From Bordetella genomosp. 7 (GTDB lineage: Bacteria > Pseudomonadota > Gammaproteobacteria > Burkholderiales > Burkholderiaceae_B): 64,000 nt of DNA. Positions 39,901-49,147 of this stretch are shown here, one piece after another; position 1 is the first letter of the stretch; every line of letters begins with the position of its first letter. The stretch lies in assembly GCF_002261265.1 (NCBI RefSeq), contig NZ_NEVK01000004.1:496001-560000 (forward strand), given 5' to 3'. The translations under genes and the position numbers were made by a program. The notes under the pieces were generated by a model. That model did not search any database, was not told the origin of the DNA, and saw only the letters and a program-made list of their open reading frames with translations.

Positions 39901-40572
39901 TCACGCCTGTTCGGTATCCAGCAGGTAGCCGAAGCCGCGCACCGTCTGGATACTGGCGCCGGTGCCCTCCAGCCGCTTGCGCAGGCGGTAGACGTAGACC
40001 TCGACGGCGTTCTCGCTGAAATCGGCATCCCAGGCCGACAGCGAATTGACGATCTGCCGCTTGGTGACCACCCTGCCCGCGCGCGCCATCAACATTTCGA
40101 GCACGGACAATTCGCGCACCGACAGCGACAGGCGCTGGCCGTTGGCGCGCACTTCGCGTCCTACCGTATCGAATACTAGTTGGCCGGCCTCGATCAGGGG
40201 CTGAGCCTGGCCCGCGCGGCGACGACCGAAGGCGCGTACACGCGCGGCAAGTTCGGGAAGATCGAAAGGCTTGGTGACGTAGTCGTCGGCGCCCGCGTCA
40301 AGACCGGCCACGCGGTCGTCCAGGCCGTCGCGCGCCGTGACAATGAGCACGGGGATCTGGTTGCCGTCCTGGCGCAACTGGCGCAGTATGTCCAGGCCGC
40401 TGCGGCCCGGCAGGTTCAGGTCGAGCAGCAGCAGGTCGTAAGGCTGCCCCGCGAGCGCGCCCGGGGCCTTGTCTCCGTCAGCCAGCCAGTCGACCGCGTA
40501 GCCTTGGTCGGCGAGGAACTCCTGCAGCGCATGGCCCAGGGTGGTGTCATCTTCGATTACGAGGACTCGCAT
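39901..40572 (-). CDS. OmpR-family response regulator (TctD/QseB-type)
   Basis: A 223-residue regulator with an N-terminal receiver domain. It has the acidic pocket (IEDD), phospho-acceptor Asp51 (LLLLDLNLPG), a conserved Thr in VTARD and the Lys in VTKPF. A winged-helix DNA-binding domain (about 125-220, SVRELSVLEMLM, VYRLRKRLE) follows. It pairs with the kinase encoded directly downstream. It starts 56 bases after exbD and may share the tonB transcript. A candidate target is the adjacent kup. Confidence 0.92.
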   Translation of the reverse strand: MRVLVIEDDTTLGHALQEFLADQGYAVDWLADGDKAPGALAGQPYDLLLLDLNLPGRSGLDILRQLRQDGNQIPVLIVTARDGLDDRVAGLDAGADDYVTKPFDLPELAARVRAFGRRRAGQAQPLIEAGQLVFDTVGREVRANGQRLSLSVRELSVLEMLMARAGRVVTKRQIVNSLSAWDADFSENAVEVYVYRLRKRLEGTGASIQTVRGFGYLLDTEQA

Positions 40573-40628
40573 GTGGCGATTCTAACGCGAAGACAAAGAA
40601 ACCGGCGCAAGCCCCTCGCCCGATACGA

Positions 40629-41126
40629 TCATTTTCCCGCAGCCGGTGCTGCGGCAGCCGGTGCTGCGGCGCCGGTGCCGGGCACGCCGGTGTCCGCCGC
40701 CGCGCCGTCGGGCTGCGGCGCCGTGATGAAACCGATGCGCGACAACCCCGAGCGGCGTGCGGCCGCCATGACCTTGGCCAGCGTCTCGTAGCGCGTATTC
40801 AAATCGGCGCGTATGCGAAGTTCGGGCTGCGGCTTGTCCTGCGCCAGCGTCGCGAAGCGGTTGGGCAGGTCCTCGATGGCAACCGGCTGTTCATCCCAGA
40901 ACAACGCGCCCGCGGCGTCGATAGCCAGGTCGACGGTCTTGGGCTCTTCCTGCACCTGCTCCGAGCTGACCTGCGGCATATTGATGCGGATCGAGTGCGC
41001 CATCAGCGGCGCCGTGATGATGAAGATCACCAGCAGCACCAGCATCACGTCGATCAACGGCACCATGTTGATCTCCGAGACAGCGTGACTGCCCGGACCC
41101 TTGCTGTCGAAGCTGCCGAAAGCCAT
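40629..41126 (-). CDS. exbD: ExbD energy-transducing protein (TonB-associated pair)
   Basis: A 165-residue ExbD with a single transmembrane helix carrying the key Asp (MVPLIDVMLVLLVIFIIT) and a periplasmic domain. It ends in an Ala/Pro/Gly-rich tail with a 15-base tandem duplication (40639-40668) that encodes part of the repeated AAAP residues. It overlaps exbB by one base (TAATG). It completes the TonB motor that powers siderophore and haem receptors in the outer membrane. Confidence 0.95.
   Translation of the reverse strand: MAFGSFDSKGPGSHAVSEINMVPLIDVMLVLLVIFIITAPLMAHSIRINMPQVSSEQVQEEPKTVDLAIDAAGALFWDEQPVAIEDLPNRFATLAQDKPQPELRIRADLNTRYETLAKVMAAARRSGLSRIGFITAPQPDGAAADTGVPGTGAAAPAAAAPAAGK
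40639..40668. repeat. 15-base tandem repeat, two copies
   Basis: Two exact copies of GCAGCCGGTGCTGCG lie in the 3' end of exbD, keeping the frame. They probably vary between strains and have little functional effect. Confidence 0.7.
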
Positions 41127-42088
41127 TACTGCGCTCCCCGGCCGGATCCGGCATGGGGCTGGCGCCGCAGTGCGCGCACCTTGCCATCGGACACGGCGAC
41201 TTGCTGGCCCGTGCTCAGGAAGGCGAACAGGTCATGTGCGAAAGCGTCCAGGCGCGACAGGAAGACGCGGTTGCCGCGTACGAACGCGTTGTATGCCAGC
41301 ACGGCCGGGATTGCCACCGCCAGGCCCAGGCCGGTCATGATGAGCGCCTCGCCCACCGGCCCGGCGATGCGGTTGATGGTCACGCCGTCGGCCAGTCCGA
41401 TGCCCACGAGTGCGTGGTACACGCCCCATACCGTGCCGAACAGGCCGACAAACGGAGCGGTCGACCCTACCGAAGCCAGCACAGTCAGGCCGTTTTCCAG
41501 CTTGGCGGTCTCTTCATCGATGACCTTGCGCATGGTTCGCGTCACGAATTCGCCGTTGGCCCCCGTCTCTTCGAGCTTGGTGGCGCCGAATTTCGCATGA
41601 TGCGCCTGCGCATGCATCGCATGGCTGGTCAGGTGCGAGAACGGGTCGCGCGCCCCGTGCGTCACGATTTCATTCTCGACCTGCTCCAGCGAGCTGGAAT
41701 TCCAGAACTTGTTCAGGAACTCCGCCGAGCGGCGGCGCATGCGCACGTTGCTGACGAACTTCACCAGGATGAGATACCACGTCACCAGTGACATTACGAT
41801 CAGGATGACAAACAAGGCCTTGCCGACAAAATCGCTCTGCGCGATGAAATGCAGGAAGCCCATGTCTGCCGGCACCGGCAGCGGCGCCGGCGGCGTCGTG
41901 GCAGCGGCCTGCGCCAGCGCCGGGGCCTGGCCCAGGGCGTCGGCCGCCTGCTGCGCGGCGGGCAGCGCCGCGGATGCGCCCGGCTCCACCGCGGCTGCCG
42001 CCGGGGCGGCCGCTGCCGGGGCGGCGGGCGCAGCGGGGGCGGTGCTCGCCTGCGCCACCACAATGGCGTTATGCATAGCGTTGGACAT
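41126..42088 (-). CDS. exbB: ExbB energy-transducing protein (TonB-associated pair)
   Basis: A 320-residue ExbB. A long Ala/Pro-rich N-terminal region (about 10-70) precedes the three-helix core. Core motifs are LASVGSTAPFVGLFGTVWG and GEALIMTGLGLAVAIPAVLAYNAF. The extended N-terminus with a signal-like start resembles the periplasmic-N-terminus ExbB proteins found in Pseudomonas and Bordetella. It starts one base after tonB (GAGG upstream) and overlaps exbD, so the three proteins are made together. Confidence 0.95.
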   Translation of the reverse strand: MSNAMHNAIVVAQASTAPAAPAAPAAAAPAAAAVEPGASAALPAAQQAADALGQAPALAQAAATTPPAPLPVPADMGFLHFIAQSDFVGKALFVILIVMSLVTWYLILVKFVSNVRMRRRSAEFLNKFWNSSSLEQVENEIVTHGARDPFSHLTSHAMHAQAHHAKFGATKLEETGANGEFVTRTMRKVIDEETAKLENGLTVLASVGSTAPFVGLFGTVWGVYHALVGIGLADGVTINRIAGPVGEALIMTGLGLAVAIPAVLAYNAFVRGNRVFLSRLDAFAHDLFAFLSTGQQVAVSDGKVRALRRQPHAGSGRGAQ

Positions 42089-42089
42089 C

Positions 42090-42935
42090 TCAGTTCCTCA
42101 TCACGAAATCGAACGGTAATTTGGCCTTGGCCGGGTACGCCACGCCATTGCGCATCAAGGGCTTGAACCGCGCCTTTCGAGCGGCGGTCAACGCCGACTC
42201 GTCAAGCCGCTCGTAGCCCGACGACTGAGCAACCGACGCGCGCTCGACCAGCCCACGGGTATTGATCTCCACCAGCACCACCACCCGCCCCTCTTCACGC
42301 AGGCGCTTGGAAGTCATGGGATACACGGGCATGGGCCGTCGGCCCATATATTCCACGCTGGACACCATGATCGGTTCGTCGGGCGGCGGCCCCTGCACGG
42401 GCGCCTGGGTCACCTGCTGCTCGCCCTGGGGCGCACCGGCCGGCGGCGGCGGCGTCTTGGGCGGCTCGACGGGCTTCTCGACCTTGGGCTGAGGTTTGGG
42501 CTTGGGCTTGGGCTTGGGTTTGGGCTTCGGCTTGGGTTTGGGTTTGGGCGCCGGCTCGGGCGCTTTTTCTACCACCGGTTCCGGCTCGGGCTCGATGATA
42601 GGCTCCGGCTCCGGCTCGGGCTCGGGCTCGACCACCGGCTCGGGCTCGGGAATAGGTTCAGGTTCAGGCTCGGGTTCGGGTTCGGGCTCAGGTTCCGGTT
42701 CGGGCGGCGGCGGCTCGACGACGGGCTCCGCCTGGGCCATCTGCGGCACGGGCGCCTCGATGACGCTGACCATGACGGCTTCGGGTTCCAGCAACTTGGG
42801 CGGGCTCTCTTCGGGCATCCAGACAATGGCAGCAACCACCGCCATGTGGGCCGCCAGCACCGCCATTGCGGCGCCAGCCCGTAAACCCAGGGATGTATGC
42901 GAACGAGTAGACCAACCGTGTTGAAGACGTGGCAT
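42090..42935 (-). CDS. tonB: Energy transducer TonB
   Basis: TonB links the inner-membrane ExbB-ExbD motor to outer-membrane receptors for iron-siderophore and haem uptake. The 281-residue product has a membrane anchor (about 20-39) and then an unusually regular proline-rich spacer, Glu-Pro repeats from about 73 to 125 and Lys-Pro repeats from about 130 to 150. The C-terminal TonB domain follows ([20 protein letters not shown], with PMTS and [10 protein letters not shown]). Gene order tonB-exbB-exbD with one-base spacing is a clear operon, and a perfect Fur-type palindrome lies 101 bases upstream. Confidence 0.96.
   Translation of the reverse strand: MPRLQHGWSTRSHTSLGLRAGAAMAVLAAHMAVVAAIVWMPEESPPKLLEPEAVMVSVIEAPVPQMAQAEPVVEPPPPEPEPEPEPEPEPEPEPIPEPEPVVEPEPEPEPEPIIEPEPEPVVEKAPEPAPKPKPKPKPKPKPKPKPKPQPKVEKPVEPPKTPPPPAGAPQGEQQVTQAPVQGPPPDEPIMVSSVEYMGRRPMPVYPMTSKRLREEGRVVVLVEINTRGLVERASVAQSSGYERLDESALTAARKARFKPLMRNGVAYPAKAKLPFDFVMRN
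42486..42712. repeat. tonB: Glu-Pro and Lys-Pro coding repeats in tonB
   Basis: Six-base imperfect repeats (GGCTTG-type for Lys-Pro, about 42490-42550; GGCTCG/GGTTCG-type for Glu-Pro, about 42575-42712) encode the periplasm-spanning arm. The repeat number may vary by slippage. Confidence 0.85.
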
Positions 42936-43035
42936 GAATCAGCCGAAATGCGTCAGTGTCGGCCGGCCGCGCAACCGGCACCACGCCGGGGAACGCCGGG
43001 GCCGGCGAATTCCAAGTCCGACATAATATATTAAA

Positions 43036-43050
43036 TGCGAATGATTCGCA
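43036..43050. promoter_or_regulatory. Fur-box-type palindrome upstream of tonB
   Basis: TGCGAAT-G-ATTCGCA is a perfect 7-1-7 inverted repeat, the geometry of a Fur box. It sits in an AT-rich stretch 101 bases before tonB, next to AATATATTATG, which could be the -10 region on the minus strand. Iron control of tonB is known in related bacteria; here it is inferred from the site. Confidence 0.65.
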
Positions 43051-43078
43051 CATACTTTTTGAATGCGGCCACGGCCGC

Positions 43079-43378
43079 TCAAGCGTCCGTCCGCGTGCGG
43101 TCAATATGGCCCAGGTCCCGGCCCGGATCCAGGCAATCGCGCACCCGCTGCTTGAGCACCTTGGCGTCCGGGAACCCTCCGTCGACCGTGCGGTCCCAGA
43201 TGACGCGGTCGTCGTAATGGATGCGGAACACCCCGCCCGTTCCGGGCACCAGCGCGACCGACGCAATATCGGTGCCAAAGGTCGACAGCAATTCTTGCGC
43301 CATCCATGCGGCCCGCAACAGCCATTGGCATTGGGTGCAGTACGTAATGCCGATGCGGGGACGATTCCGTGCGTTCAT
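43079..43378 (-). CDS. SelT/SelW/SelH-family (Rdx-type) thioredoxin-fold protein
   Basis: A 99-residue protein of the bacterial SelW-like family. It starts MNARNRPRIGITYCTQCQW, with a CxxC redox motif (TYCTQC) at the usual position, followed by GGVFRIHYDDRVIWDR and GGFPDAKVLKQRV. These are typical of SelW-like proteins with Cys in place of Sec. It is probably a cytoplasmic thiol redox protein, with unknown partners. GGAG precedes the ATG at 43378. It lies upstream of the Fur-type site and tonB on the same strand, so transcripts could read into tonB. Confidence 0.85.
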   Translation of the reverse strand: MNARNRPRIGITYCTQCQWLLRAAWMAQELLSTFGTDIASVALVPGTGGVFRIHYDDRVIWDRTVDGGFPDAKVLKQRVRDCLDPGRDLGHIDRTRTDA

Positions 43379-43629
43379 GAAAACTCCAGGAAAAACCAAC
43401 AGGCGCGAGCCGCGCCCGCGACCGCAGTATGCGCGTATGGCCGCCGGCGGAGCAAGCGTTTCGCTGCAGCGCAGCAAGCGGCCGCAAATCGCAATACAAT
43501 GCAGGCACGGCGCTCGCTGCACGGGTGCGCGCCTGGCGCCGCCGCACGGCGGGCCTTTACACCGCGGGCTCCCTCGCCCGCCCGGCCTGCCGGCTGCACT
43601 GCCGCCTGCGCCGGCCCCTGGTTCTCGAC

Positions 43630-44856
43630 ATGTCCGGTAGTTCCTCCAACTCATTCCTACGCACGCTGTGCAGCCTGCGCTGGCTGGCTATCGCGGGCCA
43701 GGCGGCGACGGTGCTGGTGGCAAGCGGCCCGCTCGGCCTGAACCTGCCCCTCGGGCCGCTCTGGAGCGGCGTCGCGGCGCTCGTGGCATTCAACCTGTAC
43801 GCCATCGTGCGCGTGCGCCGCAGCCGTGGCCAAACCGGGCCGGCCGTCGCGTTCGCCCACCTGCTGGTCGATATCGTCGTATTGGCCTGGATGATCACCT
43901 GGAGCGGCGGCATCCACAATCCGTTCGGCCTGATGTTCATCATCCTGATCGCGCTGGCGGCGCTCGCATTGCCGCGCGGATGGGCGTTGGCCGCCGCCAT
44001 GGCGTGCCTGGCCGGCTACGCAGCCTCGGCCATGCTCGGGCAGCCGCTGCAAGGGCAGCACGATCCCTATTCGCTGATACTGTGGGGCATAGGCGCCAGT
44101 TTTTTCATTTCTGCCATGGTGGTCCTGTATTTCTCGACCCGCCTGGCGGCAGACCTGCGCAGCCGCGAACGGGAACTGGCCGCGCTGCGCGAGCGCTTCA
44201 CGCGCAATGAAGGCATCGTGGCGCTGGCCACGCACGCGGCCGCCATGGCCCACGAACTGAACACCCCGCTGGCTACCATGGCCTTGCTAGCAGATGAAAT
44301 CGCCGCCGAAGCGCAAACAGATGGCCTGCGTGCCGACGCCGCCTTGCTGGGCCAGCTGCTGGCGCTTTGCCGCGAGCGCATACGCAACCTGGCGGTGCCC
44401 ACCGAAGTCGACCTGGTGCGGGTAGTCAGCCAGTGGCGCCTGGTGCGCCCCACCATAGACCTGCGCCGCACCGGCGAGCTGCCCGCCAGTCTCAGGGTGG
44501 AACCTGCCATTGCCCACCTGCTGCAGGCGCTACTGAACAATGCCGCCGACGCCGGCGAAGCCGCCGGCAGCGCGCGCGTGGACCTGCATCTCGAATACCG
44601 CGACGGCGCGCTCCAGGGCGAAGTCCGCGACCATGGCCGGGGATTCGACCCCGACCATGCCCTGCTGCCGGCCACCAGCCTGTTTCATAGCGGCAAGCCC
44701 GGCGGGCTTGGCGTAGGACTCGCTTTATCGCACGCCACCGTAGAACAACTGGGCGGCGAAATGACCATGACCGCGGCCGACGGAGGAGGCGCCCGCATCC
44801 GTTTTTACCTGCCGTTCGCGCCCCGCGCGCCACGCGCCACCGGAACACCAGCATGA
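43630..44856 (+). CDS. regB: RegB/PrrB-family redox sensor histidine kinase
   Basis: A 408-residue kinase with six membrane helices in its first 170 residues. It carries the ubiquinone-binding RegB signature GGIHNPF at 93-99. The H-box is AMAHELNTPLATM (His208), and a conserved cysteine (Cys247, ALCRERI) matches the redox-active cysteine of RegB. The ATPase domain has NNAADAGE, DHGRGF and GGLGVGLALS. RegB senses the quinone pool and cellular redox state. The ATG at 43630 is chosen to give the normal N-terminus; a longer frame upstream lacks similarity. It overlaps regA by 4 bases. Confidence 0.92.
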   Translation: MSGSSSNSFLRTLCSLRWLAIAGQAATVLVASGPLGLNLPLGPLWSGVAALVAFNLYAIVRVRRSRGQTGPAVAFAHLLVDIVVLAWMITWSGGIHNPFGLMFIILIALAALALPRGWALAAAMACLAGYAASAMLGQPLQGQHDPYSLILWGIGASFFISAMVVLYFSTRLAADLRSRERELAALRERFTRNEGIVALATHAAAMAHELNTPLATMALLADEIAAEAQTDGLRADAALLGQLLALCRERIRNLAVPTEVDLVRVVSQWRLVRPTIDLRRTGELPASLRVEPAIAHLLQALLNNAADAGEAAGSARVDLHLEYRDGALQGEVRDHGRGFDPDHALLPATSLFHSGKPGGLGVGLALSHATVEQLGGEMTMTAADGGGARIRFYLPFAPRAPRATGTPA

Positions 44857-45404
44857 ACCCATCCGAGCTCGGCCTGTTGATCGATGACGACGAAATCTAC
44901 GTGCGCACCCTGCAGCGCAGCCTGGCCCGCCATGGCCTGGAAACCCGCATAGCCACAAGCATTGCCGAAGCTCTGCGCGTCGCAGAAGAAATCCTGCCGG
45001 CGTTCTCGCTGGTGGATCTGCGGCTGGGCGAAGATTCCGGCCTGACCCTCATCCGCCCCCTGCGCGCGCTGCGCGCCGACATGCGCATCCTGCTGGTAAC
45101 CGGTTATGCAAGCGTGGCCACTGCAGTAGAAGCGATCAAGCGCGGCGCCGACGACTACCTGCCCAAGCCGGCCACCGCGCCGATGATCCTGCGCACCCTG
45201 GGCCTGGCCAAGCCCGAATCCGTCGCCATCGAATCCACCATGACGCCGCTGCACCGGCTGGAATGGGAACACATCCAGCAGGCGCTGCACGAATGCGGGG
45301 GCAACGTGTCGGCGGCCGCGCGGCTGCTGGGCATGCATCGGCGCTCGCTGCAACGCAAGCTGGCCAAGAAGCCAGGCCCCGAACGCGACCTTTCCGTGGG
45401 CTGA
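44853..45404 (+). CDS. regA: RegA/PrrA/ActR-family response regulator
   Basis: A 183-residue response regulator with receiver Asp55 (SLVDLRLGEDSG), a short linker, and a C-terminal Fis-type helix-turn-helix (NVSAAARLLGMHRRSLQRKL), the very conserved RegA recognition helix. It pairs with RegB, overlapping it (ATGA). RegA-family proteins switch respiratory and other redox genes. Inverted repeats of its half-site type lie directly downstream, before cyoA, suggesting control of the quinol oxidase operon. Confidence 0.94.
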   Translation: MNPSELGLLIDDDEIYVRTLQRSLARHGLETRIATSIAEALRVAEEILPAFSLVDLRLGEDSGLTLIRPLRALRADMRILLVTGYASVATAVEAIKRGADDYLPKPATAPMILRTLGLAKPESVAIESTMTPLHRLEWEHIQQALHECGGNVSAAARLLGMHRRSLQRKLAKKPGPERDLSVG

Positions 45405-45419
45405 TACATCTTCTGCCGG

Positions 45420-45438
45420 GTGCGACGCGTTGTCGCAC
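45420..45438. promoter_or_regulatory. RegA-type inverted repeat 1 upstream of cyoA
   Basis: GTGCGAC-GCGTT-GTCGCAC is a perfect 7-5-7 palindrome that contains GCGAC and GTCGC half-sites. It fits the published RegA/PrrA pattern of GCGNC and GNCGC halves with variable spacing. It lies 209 bases before the cyoA start and 15 bases after regA. Confidence 0.55.
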
Positions 45439-45518
45439 CCACCCGGCGGCTCCGCGAGTCGCCTCCCCTGCGACAACCCAGGGTTTCCCCCCATAGCGGC
45501 GGATGGCCGCCGAAAAGA

Positions 45519-45537
45519 TGCGACTTTTCGTCGCATG
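45519..45537. promoter_or_regulatory. RegA-type inverted repeat 2 upstream of cyoA
   Basis: ATGCGAC-TTTTC-GTCGCAT is a second perfect 7-5-7 palindrome with the same GCGAC/GTCGC halves, 99 bases (centre to centre) from the first and 110 bases before cyoA. Extra single half-sites (GTCGC at 45458, GCGAC at 45470 and 45605) lie in the same region. Confidence 0.55.
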
Positions 45538-45647
45538 TTTGCGCCGCAGCAAACTATTAGCATGGCGCCTCACCGCAAATTTGCGTTCGCGCAAAGCGTG
45601 CGCTGCGACCTTTTGCCTATCACGGCGATCCACCCTCAAGGCTGTAC

Positions 45648-46556
45648 GTGAAACACCCCCACCTTGCCACCTGCGGGCGCATGCTCGGCATCGGTGCGCT
45701 CATGCTGCTCGGCGGCTGCACCATGGAAGTGCTCGACCCCAAGGGCGACATTGGCGCCCAAGAAAAGACCCTGATCCTGACCGCCCTGGGGCTGATGCTC
45801 CTGATCGTGGTGCCCGTCATCGCGATGACGCTGTACTTCGCATGGAAGTACCGCGCCTCGAACACCAAGGCGGTGTACATGCCGCGCTGGGCGCACTCGA
45901 CCCGCATCGAAGTGGTGGTGTGGACGATCCCTTGCATCATCGTCGGCATCCTGGCCGTGCTTACCTGGCGCTCGTCGCACGCGCTGGACCCCTACCGCCC
46001 CATCGAGTCCACCGTCAAGCCCATCAATATCGACGTGGTGTCGCTGGACTGGAAGTGGCTTTTCATCTACCCCGACTACGACATCGCCACCGTCAACGAG
46101 ATCGCCTTCCCTGTCGACGCGCCGGTGCATTTCCGCATCACGTCGGCGTCGGTCATGAACTCGTTTTTTATTCCGCAGCTGGGCAGCCAGATCTACTCGA
46201 TGGCCGGCATGGAAACCAAGCTTCACCTGATTGCACGCGAAGCCGGCACCTACGCAGGCATTTCGGCAAACTACAGCGGCGGCGGATTCTCCGGCATGCG
46301 CTTCCAGGCCATCGCCACCTCGCAACAGGGTTTCGACGACTGGATCGCCCAGGCGCGCGCCGCCGGCAACCCGCTGACCCCGCAAACCTACGAGGCCCTG
46401 GCCCAGCCCGGCACGCATGCCGCCGTGACCCGGTATTCCAGCGCTCCTACCGGCATGTTCGACTACATCATGCATAACCAGATGAGCAAGATGGCCGGCC
46501 TGGATCCCGCCACCTGCACGCCCACCTCAAAGAATCTGATAGCAGGAAACAACTGA
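45648..46556 (+). CDS. cyoA: Cytochrome bo(3) ubiquinol oxidase subunit II
   Basis: A 302-residue lipoprotein-type subunit II. A signal peptide with lipobox LLGGC (Cys24) is followed by two helices and a cupredoxin domain without the copper-A ligands, as expected for quinol rather than cytochrome c oxidases. The segments [14 protein letters not shown] and [18 protein letters not shown] are diagnostic. The start is a GTG at 45648 with AAGG upstream. The stop overlaps cyoB by one base (TGATG). Subunit II helps form the proton-pumping oxidase of the respiratory chain. Confidence 0.96.
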   Translation: MKHPHLATCGRMLGIGALMLLGGCTMEVLDPKGDIGAQEKTLILTALGLMLLIVVPVIAMTLYFAWKYRASNTKAVYMPRWAHSTRIEVVVWTIPCIIVGILAVLTWRSSHALDPYRPIESTVKPINIDVVSLDWKWLFIYPDYDIATVNEIAFPVDAPVHFRITSASVMNSFFIPQLGSQIYSMAGMETKLHLIAREAGTYAGISANYSGGGFSGMRFQAIATSQQGFDDWIAQARAAGNPLTPQTYEALAQPGTHAAVTRYSSAPTGMFDYIMHNQMSKMAGLDPATCTPTSKNLIAGNN

Positions 46557-48532
46557 TGTTCGGCAAACTGACCCTAGACGCCGTTCCCTACCACGACCCC
46601 ATCATCCTGGGGACGCTGGTCGCGTGCGTGATCCTGGGAACCGCCCTGGTAGGCGCGGTGACTTACTACGGCAAGTGGAAGTATCTGTGGACTGAATGGC
46701 TGACGTCGGTCGACCACAAGCGCATCGGCGTCATGTACATCATCGTGGCGCTGGTCATGCTGCTGCGCGGCTTCGCCGATGCCATCATGATGCGCACCCA
46801 GCAGGCGGTGGCCGCCGGCGATGCGGCCGGCATATTGCCGCCGCACCATTATGACCAGATCTTCACCGCGCACGGCGTGATCATGATCTTCTTCATGGCC
46901 ATGCCTTTCATCACCGGCCTGATGAACATCGTAGTGCCCCTGCAGATCGGCGCGCGCGACGTGGCCTACCCGTTCCTGAATTCGCTGAGCTTCTGGCTGT
47001 TCGGCGCCGGCGTCGTGCTGATGATGCTGTCGCTGTTCGTGGGCGAGTTCGCCGCGACGGGCTGGCTGGCCTATCCGCCGCTGTCGGGCCTGGATTACAG
47101 CCCGGGCGTCGGGGTCGACTATTACCTGTGGGCGCTGCAGATATCAGGGCTGGGCACGACGCTCAGCGGCATCAACTTCATCGTCACCATCCTGCGCATG
47201 CGCGCGCCGGGCATGGGCCTGATGAAGATGCCCGTCTTTACCTGGACGGCGCTGGTCACCAACGTGCTGATCGTGGCCGCCTTCCCGGTGCTCGCCGCCA
47301 CGCTGGCGCTGCTGACCGCCGACCGCTACCTGGGCACGCACTTCTTCACAAATGATCTTGGCGGCAACGTCATGATGTACGTGAACCTGATCTGGATCTG
47401 GGGTCACCCCGAGGTCTATATCCTGATCCTGCCGTGCTTCGGCGCGTTCTCGGAAATCGTCGCCACGTACTGCAAGAAGCCGCTGTTCGGCTACAAGTCG
47501 ATGGTATACGCCACCGCGGCGATTGGCGTCCTGTCGTTCCTGGTGTGGCTGCACCACTTCTTCACCATGGGGTCGGGCGCCAACGTCAATGCGTTCTTCG
47601 GCATCATGACGATGATCATCTCGGTGCCCACGGGGGTGAAGGTCTTCAACTGGCTCTTCACCATGTACCGCGGGCGCGTGGAAATGACCTCGCCCATGCT
47701 GTGGACCGTGGGGTTCATGGTCACCTTCGTCATCGGCGGCATGACCGGCGTGCTGATGGCCATTCCCGCCGTATCGTTCGTGCTGCACAACAGCCTGTTC
47801 CTGATCGCGCACTTCCATAACGTGATCATCGGCGGCGTGGTGTTCGGCTGCATCGCCGCGATGACGTACTGGTTTCCCAAGGCCTTCGGCTTCAAACTGA
47901 ACGAGCGCCTGGGCAAGTATTCGTTCTGGTGCTGGCTGGTGGGCTTCTACCTGGCCTTCATGCCGCTGTACATCCTGGGCTTCAAGGGCATGACCCGCCG
48001 GTTGAACCATTACGACAACCCCGACTGGCAACCCTATCTCATCGTCGCCCTGGTCGGCGCCTGCTTCGTGGCGCTGGGCATCTGGTTCCTGCTGCAACAA
48101 GTGTTCGTCAGCATCCGCGACCGCAAGCAGAACCTGGACATCACGGGCGACCCCTGGGGCGGCCGTACGCTCGAATGGTCGATTCCGTCACCCGCGCCGT
48201 TCTACAACTTTGCGCACGTGCCCCATGTCGAGCACCTGGACCAGCACTGGGAAAACAAGGAAAAAGGCGTGGCACACGTCCGGCCGGCCAGCTACGAAGA
48301 CATCCACATGCCGCGCAATACGGCGGCCGGCGTCTACATCGGCGCCTTCGGGCTGGCCATGTGCTTCGGCCTGATCTGGCACATCTGGTGGATGGCCATC
48401 GTGGGCCTGGTCGGCATGATCGGCAGCTTCATCGTGCGCGCCTATGACCGCGACATCGATTACTACGTGCCCGCGGCCGAAGTCGAGCGCATCGAGTCCG
48501 CCCATTTTGCCAATCTATCGAAAGCCGCCTGA
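46556..48532 (+). CDS. cyoB: Cytochrome bo(3) ubiquinol oxidase subunit I
   Basis: A 658-residue catalytic subunit with about 15 membrane helices. The heme and copper ligands are present: the HGVIMIFF histidine (about 106), WGHPEVYIL with its cross-linked His-Tyr pair near 284-288, the HHFFTMG pair near 333-334, and [10 protein letters not shown] near 419-421. It binds heme b, heme o and copper B and reduces oxygen while pumping protons. Length matches the E. coli CyoB. It is followed by cyoC after 3 bases. Confidence 0.98.
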   Translation: MFGKLTLDAVPYHDPIILGTLVACVILGTALVGAVTYYGKWKYLWTEWLTSVDHKRIGVMYIIVALVMLLRGFADAIMMRTQQAVAAGDAAGILPPHHYDQIFTAHGVIMIFFMAMPFITGLMNIVVPLQIGARDVAYPFLNSLSFWLFGAGVVLMMLSLFVGEFAATGWLAYPPLSGLDYSPGVGVDYYLWALQISGLGTTLSGINFIVTILRMRAPGMGLMKMPVFTWTALVTNVLIVAAFPVLAATLALLTADRYLGTHFFTNDLGGNVMMYVNLIWIWGHPEVYILILPCFGAFSEIVATYCKKPLFGYKSMVYATAAIGVLSFLVWLHHFFTMGSGANVNAFFGIMTMIISVPTGVKVFNWLFTMYRGRVEMTSPMLWTVGFMVTFVIGGMTGVLMAIPAVSFVLHNSLFLIAHFHNVIIGGVVFGCIAAMTYWFPKAFGFKLNERLGKYSFWCWLVGFYLAFMPLYILGFKGMTRRLNHYDNPDWQPYLIVALVGACFVALGIWFLLQQVFVSIRDRKQNLDITGDPWGGRTLEWSIPSPAPFYNFAHVPHVEHLDQHWENKEKGVAHVRPASYEDIHMPRNTAAGVYIGAFGLAMCFGLIWHIWWMAIVGLVGMIGSFIVRAYDRDIDYYVPAAEVERIESAHFANLSKAA

Positions 48533-48535
48533 GCC

Positions 48536-49147
48536 ATGACCCAAGCTGTCACCACCCTGCCCCATGGGGCCGGCCACGCCGGACACCATGACGATGGATC
48601 CAAGACCGTGTTCGGATTCTGGATCTACCTGATGAGCGACTTGCTGATCTTTTCAGTATTGTTCGCCACGTTTGCCGTGCTGTCGCAGGCCACCGCCGGC
48701 GGCCCCACGGGCAAAGAGCTGTTCGACCTGAAGTTCGTACTTACCGAGACCATGCTGCTGCTGGTCAGCAGTTTCACCTTCGGCATGGCCATGTTGAACA
48801 TGCATGCGGCCAACAAGCGCCGCGTCATCGGCTGGCTGTGGGTGACGTTCCTGTTCGGAGCGGGCTTCATCGCCATGGAAGTGTACGAATTCCACCACCT
48901 GATCAGCATCGGCGCGGGCCCGCAGCGCAGCGCCTACCTGTCGGCCTTCTTCATGCTCATCGGCACCCACGGGCTGCACGTCACGTTCGGCCTGGTGTGG
49001 ATCGTGGTAATGGTGGACATGCTGCGCCGCCACGGACTCGATTCCACCAACACCCGCCGCCTGGCATGCCTGAGCCTGTTCTGGCACTTCCTGGACATTG
49101 TCTGGATCTGCGTGTTTACCTTCGTCTATCTCATGGGAGCGCTCTGA
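48536..49147 (+). CDS. cyoC: Cytochrome bo(3) ubiquinol oxidase subunit III
   Basis: A 203-residue five-helix subunit III with the motifs [28 protein letters not shown] and [14 protein letters not shown]. It sits in the inner membrane with CyoA and CyoB and stabilises the complex. Its stop overlaps the cyoD start by one base (TGATG), continuing the tightly packed operon. Confidence 0.96.
   Translation: MTQAVTTLPHGAGHAGHHDDGSKTVFGFWIYLMSDLLIFSVLFATFAVLSQATAGGPTGKELFDLKFVLTETMLLLVSSFTFGMAMLNMHAANKRRVIGWLWVTFLFGAGFIAMEVYEFHHLISIGAGPQRSAYLSAFFMLIGTHGLHVTFGLVWIVVMVDMLRRHGLDSTNTRRLACLSLFWHFLDIVWICVFTFVYLMGAL

Noticed and set aside
40639-40668. Tandem repeat as a mobile or CRISPR repeat
   Set aside because: Only two 15-base copies exist inside a coding tail; no spacers or further copies are present.
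42486-42712. The repeat-rich stretch as a CRISPR array
   Set aside because: The six-base units encode the Glu-Pro and Lys-Pro arm of TonB in frame and have no spacers.
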